The translations under genes were made by a program, and so were the position numbers. The notes under the pieces were generated by a model. It worked only from the letters and a program-made list of their open reading frames with translations. It searched no databases and was not told where the DNA came from. 64,000 nt of DNA, from assembly GCA_020845705.1 (NCBI GenBank), contig JADLFH010000040.1, positions 1-64,000 of the forward strand, read 5' to 3'. Of the stretch, positions 56,501 through 63,731 are shown one piece after another; the first letter of the stretch is position 1; each line of letters starts with the position of its first letter. The DNA is from Microthrixaceae bacterium. Its GTDB lineage: Bacteria > Actinomycetota > Acidimicrobiia > Acidimicrobiales > Microtrichaceae.

Positions 56501-57117
56501 GCTGCGATGGCCGCCGCCTCCTCGTGGGAGACCTTGACGAACTTCTCCTTACCCCGGCCGGAGCGATACCGCAGCGCCGGCTGGCCGTCGTCCTCGCGGG
56601 GCATTCCGGCGTCGAACCACTTCTTGAAGCCCTCACGTACGTAGCAGCCCTTGACCCGGCGGTCGCTGTAGGCACGGCGCACATAGGCGAGCCCCGACAC
56701 GCACGCCCGGGGGTCCCAGCGGTTCGACGCCTTGTTGTTGTAGATGTCGGTGGCCTTGTTGTATCCGAAGGACGGATCGGCGTAGACGACGACGCCGTTC
56801 TTCACGTTGGCCTTCAGGAGGCACCCGTGGGTGTCGTTGGGCGCGCAGAGGTAGTGGTAGGTGGAGTCGGGGCGGTACAGGTCGCGGTAGACGTCCTCCC
56901 AGTCGCGGTTGGGGTATGCCGCGAGCGGGTTCGTGATCGCCTCGATGGGTTGCAGCATCGAGAGATGCGACGCGAGAGCGGCCCGGCCGCCCGTTCCGGC
57001 CATGACCCCGAGCAGGGCGCCGGGTCCCGCTGCGAGCAGCGACCGGCGCGACACCGCGCCACGCTGGTCGTCGGCGGGCGAATCACTGCGTGGTACGAGG
57101 CCGTCGTCCATCGCCAT
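53584..57117 (-). CDS. Exported molybdopterin catalytic alpha subunit (NxrA/periplasmic NarG-like, type II DMSO-reductase family)
   Basis: 1177 aa. Tat signal VSRRSLLAAGPGALLGV (about 15-35). YHYLCAPNDTHGCLLKANV with a later Cys forms the first Fe-S cluster; FSWHTDLPPGHPMVTG holds the Asp expected as Mo ligand in type II enzymes (NarG, NxrA, SerA, DdhA). The YLCAPNDTH motif is close to what I recall in Nitrospira-type NxrA. Nitrite oxidation, nitrate, chlorate or selenate reduction are all possible; sequence alone does not decide. ATG 57117 is preferred for GGGAGGG seven bases upstream; ATG 57138 is closer to the promoter. Confidence 0.88.
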   Translation of the reverse strand: MAMDDGLVPRSDSPADDQRGAVSRRSLLAAGPGALLGVMAGTGGRAALASHLSMLQPIEAITNPLAAYPNRDWEDVYRDLYRPDSTYHYLCAPNDTHGCLLKANVKNGVVVYADPSFGYNKATDIYNNKASNRWDPRACVSGLAYVRRAYSDRRVKGCYVREGFKKWFDAGMPREDDGQPALRYRSGRGKEKFVKVSHEEAAAIAAGVYVNVAKTYSGDEGAKLLEKQGYYEPEMIEAMHHAGTQTLKFRGGMPCNAPFRIGGFYRLANMMALLDVAVRGVDPSESYGGRHWDSFSWHTDLPPGHPMVTGQQSMDFDLFTAENAKLITLWGMNWIATKMPDGHWLTEARLHGAKLVTIAPEYQSSSCKADRAITIRAGSDSALAFGLAHVIVRDGLYDAQYVKRHTDLPLLVRTDNKKLLQARDIRKDYKVAPLRTVQVVEPGTPLPPAAQQPQQYVPRDLREEWGDQVVWNLRTNAPAIVTHDQTGVNLPDDIDPALEGTFPVTLADGSTVEVRTVFDAVKQYLQDTCSPEQVSKVTWVPVDGIEELAHDIAANPGKTLFVAGMGPNHFFNNDNKDRAMFLVAALTNNIGHYGGTVGSFSGNYRTPNFSGLAQWTYEDPFNITLDPAQKAKLNKRLKAESAHFYDYGDRPLKVGNKMFTGHTHMPTPTKTMHFANSNSLLGNAKGAHDVFVNTLPKIEMVIHHEWYWTASCEYADIVFGVDSWPERQLPDVYSSMTNPFLQAWPATPMKRIHTTRDDMECNALVAAALSEETGDSRFADYWKFAADGNPGVYIQRVFDAGNATAGYSFDALHESCKNGTPFLLMMRTYPRLPGWEQTNESKPWYTKSGRLEFYRDEDEFIEYGENLPVHREPVDGTVYEPGVIMAVKHPFINPAQPEDYGLDPDDLSTEVRQVRHVVRTPEEIVNSEHPLRADGYSHVLVTPKYRHACHSMGASTDTEVLIFGPFGDFYRHDKRKPWVAEGYVDMHPDDAEELGIRDGDYIWVDADPSDRPFKGWQDKPDDYHVFRWMVRARLNPSVVRKVARAWFHFHVATHGSVEGHETRDDKLARNPRTDYQSGYRYGSHQSVTRAWLRPTLMTDSLTRKEGAGQVIGKGFELDVYGAVGAPKESFVKFTKAEDGGEDGEGSWYPAEQGFRPGSANTSMEKFLAGEYITTEKG

Positions 57118-57156
57118 GTGGGTTCCCTCCCAAAGCATAGGTTTTCAATGTCCGAA

Positions 57157-57205
57157 CCTAGGGACCGCGCACCACGGCTCATAGGGTCCTAGGACCTTGA
57201 TCCCG
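57157..57205. promoter_or_regulatory. Composite control region upstream of the alpha gene, with DosR-like box
   Basis: GGTCCTAGGACC (57185-57196) is a perfect 12-bp palindrome. AGGACCTTGATCCCG (57191-57205) overlaps it and resembles the DosR-like boxes at 38514 and 59888, here reversed to the gene. CCTAGGGACC (57157-57166) repeats the GGTCC/TAGG theme nearer the gene. The region lies 40-88 bases before the ATG at 57117. Confidence 0.45.
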
Positions 57206-57244
57206 CCTATCTCTGGGAGCGATGGTCGGAACCCTCCTGCTATC

Positions 57245-58390
57245 TCAGTAGATGCAGGACGGGTCCTCGGCGAAGAGGTCGCCGGTGGTGGCGAAGGCAC
57301 GCGACCGTGACCCGCCGCACACCTCGCGGTATTCGCAGCGCCCGCAGCGGCCGCCGAGCCGGTCGGCGTCACGCAGGGCCACGAACACCTCCGACTCGCG
57401 GTAGATCTCTCCGAAGGTGCTCTCCCGAACCGACCCGGCCACCAGCGGAAGGAACCCGCTGGGGTAGACCGAGCCGCGGTGGTCGACGAAGGCGAACCCG
57501 CGGCCTGCGTTCACGTCCAATGGCGGTCGCGGACCACGACGGGGGCCGCGAACCGACCCCAGGCGGGCGACGGTCTCCGCTCGGAGGCGACCTCGGAGCT
57601 CCCCCGGGGGGAACGCGACGTCGATGTCGTCGACCCGCGCCCGCTGAATCGCCATCCGCCGGAAATGCGGCGCCTCGGTCGCCTTGGTCGCCACATGGTC
57701 GGATATGTCGTGTAGCCAGTGGAGTACGTCTTCGGTGTCCGAGGCGCTCAACATCTCGAGCTGCCGGCCACGTCCCGTGGGCACCAGGAAGAACACGCTC
57801 CACAACGACACGTCGAGGCCGACCACCATCTCCAGCAGCGCCGGAAGTTCCCCGACGTTGGCGCGGGTCACCGTGGAGTTCACCTGTAGGCGAAGCCCCG
57901 CCTCACGGACCGCCGATGCGGCCTCGATCGTCTGGTCGAACACCCCCGCCACACGGCGGAACCCGTCGTGGGTGCCGGCCGTGGCGCCGTCGATCGACAG
58001 CGACACCGCACCTGCACCGGCGGCTCGCAACTCGACGAGCCGCTCCAGGGTGAGCTTCGGGGTTACCGAGGGGGAAAGCGACACGTGCAGCCCGGCCTCG
58101 GTGCCGTGGCGGACCAGCTCGCCCAGGTCGTCGCGTTCGAACGGGTCCCCGCCGGTGAGCACCACCATCGGCCGCGGCGGACCGTAGGCGGCGAGGTCAT
58201 CGAGGAATCGACGACCCTCGTCGAGGGTGAGCTCGGCGGGATCGCGACGGGTCTGGGCATCGGCGCGACAGTGCATGCACGCCAACTGACACGCCCGGGT
58301 CACCTCCCAGATCACGATGAAGGGACGCAGCGACACGTCCTGGTGCAGGGTCCGGATCGCGTGGGTCGGCGAAGTGGGCAGCTCGGTCAC
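57245..58390 (-). CDS. Radical SAM/SPASM protein, NirJ/AhbD/TIGR04053-like
   Basis: 381 aa. TRACQLACMHCRADAQ (about 31-46) is the radical-SAM CxxxCxxC; MVVLTGGDPF follows; the C-terminal SPASM-type motif is CGRCEYREVCGGSRSRA with a last Cys before the end. This pattern is that of heme d1/heme b pathway enzymes (NirJ, AhbC/D) and the TIGR04053 group. Next to a porphyrinogen oxidase gene and heme-b/c proteins, a role in heme formation is likely. GTG 58390 overlaps the upstream gene (GTGA). Confidence 0.87.
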   Translation of the reverse strand: MTELPTSPTHAIRTLHQDVSLRPFIVIWEVTRACQLACMHCRADAQTRRDPAELTLDEGRRFLDDLAAYGPPRPMVVLTGGDPFERDDLGELVRHGTEAGLHVSLSPSVTPKLTLERLVELRAAGAGAVSLSIDGATAGTHDGFRRVAGVFDQTIEAASAVREAGLRLQVNSTVTRANVGELPALLEMVVGLDVSLWSVFFLVPTGRGRQLEMLSASDTEDVLHWLHDISDHVATKATEAPHFRRMAIQRARVDDIDVAFPPGELRGRLRAETVARLGSVRGPRRGPRPPLDVNAGRGFAFVDHRGSVYPSGFLPLVAGSVRESTFGEIYRESEVFVALRDADRLGGRCGRCEYREVCGGSRSRAFATTGDLFAEDPSCIY

Positions 58391-59799
58391 GTGCGCAACT
58401 CCTCGGATCTCCTTGCGACCTCCACCGCGGCCTCCACCGCTGTCGCGACCCGATCCGCGGATGCGACGCAGCTCGCGATCCCGAGCCCGTCGATCGCAGC
58501 CCCGGCGAGCAGGATCGGCGCGTCACCGATCGCGGCCCGAGCTCGTGCGAGTCGTTCGAGGTGACCGACTTCGAGTCGGGCCAACGTCGTGGGCCAACGC
58601 TCGAGATGCCAACCGAGCGGCTCCGCGTCGAGCCCGCACATCTCGGCCAGATCCTTCTGCATCTTCGAGATGACGGAGTCGTCGTCGAGGTCGGCCAGCT
58701 CGTCGATGCCGATCCGACCCGCCGACAACCGCACGAGGAAGCGGTCCGGGTCCTCGAGATGGGGCCATTTGGAGGTGAGGAAGGTGGCTGCCTTCAGGAA
58801 CCGACGGGCGCCCGAAGGGACCAGGAGTCCGTTCGCCGACATCGCTGCGGTGGCGGCGACCCGCCCACGGGGATAGGAGACGACCGCGGTGGCAACCGAC
58901 GCGGCGCGAAGTCCCCCAAGCTCGGCCGCTGCCACGGGACACCACTGCCCCAACAACTCGGCCGCCACCCGCGCCGGCGTGGCGACCACGACCGCGTCGA
59001 ACAGGTTGCGGGCTCCGTCGACCATCTCCAGCTCGACCCGACCGCTGTCGTAGCACAGCGCCGCCACCGGCGACGAAGTTCGGATCTCCGCCCCGGTGGA
59101 GGCGACCAGCGAATCGACCAGCCGCTTCAGCCCGCCGGCGAACGAGACGAACGACGGAGCGGCCGCCCCCCGACGGTGACGGTGTGCCAACAGCAGGGAA
59201 CGATGCCTCTCCGCCTGCGTCGCCACATGGGGAGTCGCGGCCCGCAGGCTGAGCCGGTCGATCTCCCCCGCATGCAGGCTGCCCAGCACCGGATCCACGA
59301 GCCGCTCGCTGACCTGTGGGCCGAACCTCCGCGCCAGGAACTCGCCCACCCCCACATCGGCACCGCCGGGGCCCCTGGGTACCATGGGCTCGAGAGCCGC
59401 ACGGGCGATCCCGCCGGGGCTCAAGACGCGTGAGCCCACCACCGGCCCGAGGCGTGTGGGGCCGGCCGGGCCCATCCCCGCGGGCATCCGTCGCAGGCCC
59501 CGCTGCGTCCAGATCCAGGCGAAGCCGGGGTTCGCCACCACGAGATCGTCTCGCAGGCCCAGCTCATCGATCAGTCGTTCCACATGCGGTCCAGCGACAT
59601 GCAGCGCCTCGGCGCCCACGTCAACGGCGTGCCCGGCGAAGTCCACCGTCCGGATCTGGCCACCGAGGGAAGCCGAGGCCTCCAAGACACACACCGATCG
59701 GCCGGACTCGACCAGCCTCCGCGCCGCAACCAGAGCAGTGATGCCCCCTCCGATGACGGCGACATCGGCGCCGGTTCGGGACTCACTCGACGCGCTCAT
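58387..59799 (-). CDS. Protoporphyrinogen/coproporphyrinogen oxidase-like flavoprotein (HemY family)
   Basis: 470 aa. VAVIGGGITALVAARRLVES (about 13-32) is the FAD-binding dinucleotide fold, followed by an amine-oxidase-type domain with GAEALHV and RFGPQVSERLVDPVLGSLHA, typical of HemY/CgoX. The C-terminal GAAIDGLGIASCVASADR closes the FAD site. In Actinomycetota this enzyme makes coproporphyrin III in the coproporphyrin-dependent pathway. ATG 59799 is chosen; longer frames lack family match. It overlaps the radical SAM gene. Confidence 0.88.
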   Translation of the reverse strand: MSASSESRTGADVAVIGGGITALVAARRLVESGRSVCVLEASASLGGQIRTVDFAGHAVDVGAEALHVAGPHVERLIDELGLRDDLVVANPGFAWIWTQRGLRRMPAGMGPAGPTRLGPVVGSRVLSPGGIARAALEPMVPRGPGGADVGVGEFLARRFGPQVSERLVDPVLGSLHAGEIDRLSLRAATPHVATQAERHRSLLLAHRHRRGAAAPSFVSFAGGLKRLVDSLVASTGAEIRTSSPVAALCYDSGRVELEMVDGARNLFDAVVVATPARVAAELLGQWCPVAAAELGGLRAASVATAVVSYPRGRVAATAAMSANGLLVPSGARRFLKAATFLTSKWPHLEDPDRFLVRLSAGRIGIDELADLDDDSVISKMQKDLAEMCGLDAEPLGWHLERWPTTLARLEVGHLERLARARAAIGDAPILLAGAAIDGLGIASCVASADRVATAVEAAVEVARRSEELRT

Positions 59800-59887
59800 C
59801 CCCGAGCACCCTACGGCAGCCCTCCACCGGCGACCCAGGCGACGCGCGTATCGGTCGAACTGACGTGTCATCCGACACACCCCCGGT

Positions 59888-59902
59888 GGGACCTTTGTCC
59901 CT
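59888..59902. promoter_or_regulatory. DosR-box-like site between the HemY-like and diiron genes
   Basis: GGGACCTTTGTCCCT matches the DosR consensus GGGACTTNNGNCCCT at every fixed position but one. It lies 79 bases before the diiron gene ATG and 89 bases before the HemY-like ATG on the other strand, so it could serve both. The rest of the 181-base gap holds no gene. Confidence 0.6.
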
Positions 59903-59980
59903 TCCGATCGTGGCGAGCCGGCGAAAGGATCGAGGCACCATCCCCGGTGATGGCGCCAGGGGTCGACAAAGGGGGTACCC

Positions 59981-60871
59981 ATGGCAGATTTCCTTTCCCA
60001 GTACTCGATTCAGCGCTGGCTCGAGGCATGCCCGCAGGGCTATCTCGACGGCACCGTCTACGGCCACGACCCGGACGAGACCGAGGCAGAGGAAGTCCTC
60101 ACCATCGACAGCCTGCGGGAAGCCTCCATCGCCGTGACCGTGCAGCTCATCGCCGGCGAGCGCTGCGCCCTCGCGGCATCATCAGGGCTGATCAACTGCG
60201 CACCTGACGACGCCTCCAAGATGTTCCTCGCCACCCAGACCCTCGACGAGGCCCGCCACGTGGAGATCTTCACGCAGAGGCTGATGGACCTGGGCATAAA
60301 GAAGGAGGACGTGAACTCCACAGTCGCCGACCTGGCCAACCCGAACCTCGTGAAGTTCGCCGAGGTGTTGTTGGAGAAGGTGGCGAACAAGGACTTCGTC
60401 GCCGGCGTGGTGGGTCAGAACATCGTCCTCGAAGGCATGGCCTTCTCGGTGTTCGAGCTCCTCCAGGCCTCCTCCGCCGGCAACCCGAAGTTCGCCAAGA
60501 CGCTCGCGGGCACCATCGCCGATGAACGCCGCCACGTGGGCTTCGGGGAGAACCGCATCGGTTCACTGATCCAGGAACACCCCGAGAAGCGGCCTGAGGT
60601 CGAGAAGATGCAGGCCGAGATGTCCTACTACATGCTCGCCACCTTCACCGACATGTTCAGCGACGCCGGCCAACGCATGGAGGAGGCGAAGGCCATCGCC
60701 GCTCAGCGCGACGAGAACCCCTTGGACGGAGTCAGCTGGCACGGTGCCGATCTGATGACCGCGACCCCGGACGTGATGGAGGCTGTTCTGGCCGACACCG
60801 TGCTCGGGGAGTTCAAGACTCGGCTGGGCCGTATCGGCATCGAGTACCAGTCACCGAAGGTCCCCGCCTGA
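59981..60871 (+). CDS. Ferritin-like diiron protein A (R2-like oxidase fold)
   Basis: 296 aa. Metal ligands in R2-like spacing: E60 (AGERCAL), E90 and H93 (DEARHVE), E151 (IVLEGMAF), E182 and H185 (ADERRHVGFGE). A four-helix diiron oxidase or oxygenase is expected; reaction unknown. Relatives include R2lox, AurF-type and desaturase-like proteins, but no ligand-oxidase signature decides. It is the first gene of a rightward operon and a DosR-like box is 79 bases upstream. The second diiron gene begins two bases after its stop. Confidence 0.82.
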   Translation: MADFLSQYSIQRWLEACPQGYLDGTVYGHDPDETEAEEVLTIDSLREASIAVTVQLIAGERCALAASSGLINCAPDDASKMFLATQTLDEARHVEIFTQRLMDLGIKKEDVNSTVADLANPNLVKFAEVLLEKVANKDFVAGVVGQNIVLEGMAFSVFELLQASSAGNPKFAKTLAGTIADERRHVGFGENRIGSLIQEHPEKRPEVEKMQAEMSYYMLATFTDMFSDAGQRMEEAKAIAAQRDENPLDGVSWHGADLMTATPDVMEAVLADTVLGEFKTRLGRIGIEYQSPKVPA

Positions 60872-60873
60872 GG

Positions 60874-61677
60874 ATGGTTGGAACAGGCGAAACAGGCGAC
60901 ACGGGCGACGCCTGGGAGCCTCACCTCCTCGACGAGGACGAGTTCCTCCGTGAGGTGCAGTCGTTCGAGTTCTGGTTCGAGGCGATCGAGGGATACCTGG
61001 GCGACCGGCCCAACGGGTACGACCCCGACCTTGTCGAAGCGGAGCTCGACGACGCCGAGCGCGACCAGCTCGTCACCATCCTCTGCAACTACCCCGTCGG
61101 CGAGACGGCGGCCCTGGAGGCTTCGAGTGGACTGGTCCGTCTCGCCGCCACGAACCCGTCGCAGATCTTCATGGCCACACAGGTGGCGGACGAAGCGCGC
61201 CATGTGGAGGTGTTCCGCCGTCGACTCGAACATCTCGGGGTGAGCGACCTCGACACGACCATCGCGTCGCGGGCGAACCCCGAGCTGCTCGAGTTCAAGC
61301 GAACGCTGTTGGGCTTCGTCGATGACGGCCAGTGGGATCTGGCCGTCTTCGCACAGAACGTGCTGTTGGAGACCATGGAGGACACCGTCTTCCGCTTCCA
61401 CCAGACGACGGCCGATCCGGTTACCGCGCAGATCCTCGAAGGCGTCATCGCGGACGAGAGGCGACACCTCGGTTTCGGCGAGAACGACCTGGGACGCCGC
61501 CTCGCGGGCGACCCCCAGCGGCGGGCACAGCTTACGGAGGTCCGTGCGCGGCTTGACCCGCTCGTCCTCCGCTGCTTCGAGGCCACCTACCGTGATCTGG
61601 GGCTCCGGCCCGACGAGTTCCCAGAGCTCGGTCGCAGCTACCTCGACGCCGTGGAACGCCTGGGGCTAGGTGGATGA
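60874..61677 (+). CDS. Ferritin-like diiron protein B (R2-like oxidase fold)
   Basis: 267 aa, a diverged paralog of protein A. Ligands E77 (VGETAALE), E107 and H110 (DEARHVEVF), E166 (LLETMED), E195 and H198 (ADERRHLGFGEN). Residues 12-40 are acidic and aromatic-rich. The two diiron proteins may form a heteromer or act on related substrates. ATG 60874; its stop overlaps the zinc-ribbon gene (ATGA). Confidence 0.82.
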   Translation: MVGTGETGDTGDAWEPHLLDEDEFLREVQSFEFWFEAIEGYLGDRPNGYDPDLVEAELDDAERDQLVTILCNYPVGETAALEASSGLVRLAATNPSQIFMATQVADEARHVEVFRRRLEHLGVSDLDTTIASRANPELLEFKRTLLGFVDDGQWDLAVFAQNVLLETMEDTVFRFHQTTADPVTAQILEGVIADERRHLGFGENDLGRRLAGDPQRRAQLTEVRARLDPLVLRCFEATYRDLGLRPDEFPELGRSYLDAVERLGLGG

Positions 61678-61988
61678 ACGACGATCTCGACACAGCCAAC
61701 TCGGTCGAGTTCGAGACAGACTCCGACGAAGCTCCTCGACGCCGCTTCGAGCTCGAGGAGACCGGCTTTCGTGAGGTGCCCAAGCGCTGGCGGAAGTTCT
61801 ACCGGCTCTGGGACGGACCGGGAGACACGCTTGCGCCCAACGAGGTGATCTGCCCGGTGTGCAAGGTGGTGATCCGTTCACACCGGGAGCTGCGACCCGG
61901 CGATCGCGTGTACTGCATGCCGTGCATGTCGCGCCTGGTGGTCGCGCGGGGGCCCGACGGAGGCCTCATCGCCGATGTCCTGTACTAG
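61674..61988 (+). CDS. Small zinc-ribbon protein (104 aa)
   Basis: An acidic N-terminus is followed by PKRWRKFYRLWDGPGDTLAP and a zinc ribbon CPVCK...CMPCM (about 59-82). I do not recognise a named family. Translationally coupled to diiron gene B, so it may assist it as a scaffold, metal chaperone or electron-transfer partner (rubredoxin-like CxxC pairs). Confidence 0.7.
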   Translation: MNDDLDTANSVEFETDSDEAPRRRFELEETGFREVPKRWRKFYRLWDGPGDTLAPNEVICPVCKVVIRSHRELRPGDRVYCMPCMSRLVVARGPDGGLIADVLY

Positions 61989-62000
61989 ACATCCTCAACG

Positions 62001-63716
62001 ATGAGCGCCTCGATCACCGTCGGTGAACTTCTGGTCCGCTGCCTTCAGCTCGAAGGCGTGGACTTCATGTGCGGGATAGTCGATGGGGCCCACATACCCT
62101 TCGTGCGCCACCTCGACGCGTACGGCATCCGCTACGTCAACACCCGCCACGAGGAGGCGGCCGCACACATCGCGGAGTCCTACACGCGACTCACGCATCG
62201 GCCCGCCGTCGTGATCGGCAACCCCGGCCCCGGCGGCGCCAACGCCCTCGCCGGGCTGACCAGCGCTCATGGCGAAGGACACCCGGTGGTCGCCATCGCC
62301 TGCACACGCCGCGCCGCGGTGAACTCGCCCGACCGCGGCGGCGCCTGGCAGGCAACCGACCTGGTGGCGATGGCGCGGCCCATCACCAAGTTCGCCGCGT
62401 TGATCTCCCGGGCCGACCGGGTGCCGGATCTGGTGCGCGCAGCATTCCGGGCCGCGACCGTCGGTCGTCACGGACCTGCCTTCCTGGCCATCCCCGACGA
62501 GCTGCTCAACGAGGAGATCGACCTCGGGCCGCTGCGGGTCACACCAGCGACCCACAACCGGGTCCTCAACGTAGGCGCAGGCGACCCGGGCCTGATCGCG
62601 GCCGCAGCCGAGCGCCTGGCTGCGGCGCAGCGACCGCTGCTGTTCGCGGGCAAGGGTGTGTTGTGGTCGGAGGCTTCCGGCGCTTTCGTCCAGCTGGGCG
62701 ATCATCTGGCCGCGGCGATGAGCACTACCTTGGGCGCCCGGGGCGCGGTGCCCGAAGATCATCCGCGCTACTTCCACATCGCGGATGCAACCACCCTGCG
62801 CGCGGTACGAAACGACGCCGATGTGGTGCTGGTGGTCGGCGCACGCCTGGGCGAGTACGACGGTTGGGGCATGCCGCCCGCATGGGGTGAGCCCGACGAG
62901 CAGTTCACCATCCACATCGACGCGGATCCGATGTCGATCGGCCTCAACCGGCCGGTGGACCTGCCGATCGTCGCCGACGCCCGAGCCGCGCTGGAAGCAC
63001 TCGGCGCCGAGGTCCGCGCCCGTTGCGAGCCACGCAAGGAGTTGGCCGGTGCGGCGCGATACGCGGAGCTGCACGACGAGGCGGTGGCCAACGCTGCGCC
63101 GGCCGTGCTCGCCGAGCCGGCCCGCGGGGTGAACCCGGGCCAAATGGTCATGGCAGCGCGCGATGCCTTCCCACGCGACGCAGTGGTCGTGGTCGACGGG
63201 GGCAACACCACCCTGTGGAGCGTCGCTCTGAACCCGGTCTACGTGCCCGACTCGTTCCTCTACTCCGTGAAGATGGGCTACCTCGGCACGGGCCTACCCT
63301 TCGCCATCGGGGCGAAGTTGGCTGCGCCGCAGCGGCCCGTGTACCTGATCTCGGGCGACGGAGCATTCGGGTTCAACGCCATGGAGTTGGAGACCGCACT
63401 GCGGGAGGGCACTCCGGTCGTCTGCATCGTCGCCGCGGACGACGGCTGGGGCATGGAACGTACCGCGCACCGCTTCGGCGGCGTGCCCGACGATCAGGTT
63501 CACGGGACCGAGCTGTCGGCATCGGTCCGCTACGACGATCTGGCCCGGGCGCTGGGATGCCACGGTGAACTGGTCGAGTCCATCGCCGAGCTGGCCCCCG
63601 CCGTCGAGCGTTCGGTCGCCTCAGGCCTCCCCTCGGTGATCCACGTGCGCATCGACCCCGACCTGAACGCGAACCCCATCGGCTACGAGCAGTTCCGTGC
63701 TGCACGCACCTACTGA
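62001..63716 (+). CDS. ThDP-dependent enzyme, acetolactate-synthase-like
   Basis: 571 aa. The N-terminal Pyr domain has YVNTRHEEAAAHIAESYTRL with the ThDP-activating Glu, then a NAD-fold middle domain with GKGVLWSEA, and the PP domain with the ThDP motif ISGDGAFGFNAMELETAL (GDG to N). This is the acetolactate synthase/2-hydroxyacyl-CoA lyase/oxalyl-CoA decarboxylase superfamily; no FAD site is obvious. The substrate cannot be named. It is 12 bases after the zinc-ribbon gene, in the same operon. Confidence 0.87.
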   Translation: MSASITVGELLVRCLQLEGVDFMCGIVDGAHIPFVRHLDAYGIRYVNTRHEEAAAHIAESYTRLTHRPAVVIGNPGPGGANALAGLTSAHGEGHPVVAIACTRRAAVNSPDRGGAWQATDLVAMARPITKFAALISRADRVPDLVRAAFRAATVGRHGPAFLAIPDELLNEEIDLGPLRVTPATHNRVLNVGAGDPGLIAAAAERLAAAQRPLLFAGKGVLWSEASGAFVQLGDHLAAAMSTTLGARGAVPEDHPRYFHIADATTLRAVRNDADVVLVVGARLGEYDGWGMPPAWGEPDEQFTIHIDADPMSIGLNRPVDLPIVADARAALEALGAEVRARCEPRKELAGAARYAELHDEAVANAAPAVLAEPARGVNPGQMVMAARDAFPRDAVVVVDGGNTTLWSVALNPVYVPDSFLYSVKMGYLGTGLPFAIGAKLAAPQRPVYLISGDGAFGFNAMELETALREGTPVVCIVAADDGWGMERTAHRFGGVPDDQVHGTELSASVRYDDLARALGCHGELVESIAELAPAVERSVASGLPSVIHVRIDPDLNANPIGYEQFRAARTY

Positions 63717-63731
63717 GACCACCCCGCTGCA

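Noticed and set aside
50339-57117. Ordinary NarGHJI respiratory nitrate reductase
   Set aside because: There is no NarI; alpha has a full Tat signal, gamma is of the EbdC/SerC type and a cytochrome c is included. That points to the extracytoplasmic group.
53557-57192. A 1211-codon open frame opposite the molybdoenzyme alpha gene
   Set aside because: It is the antisense shadow of a well-recognised catalytic subunit in GC-rich DNA, where stop codons are rare; its sequence has no motif.
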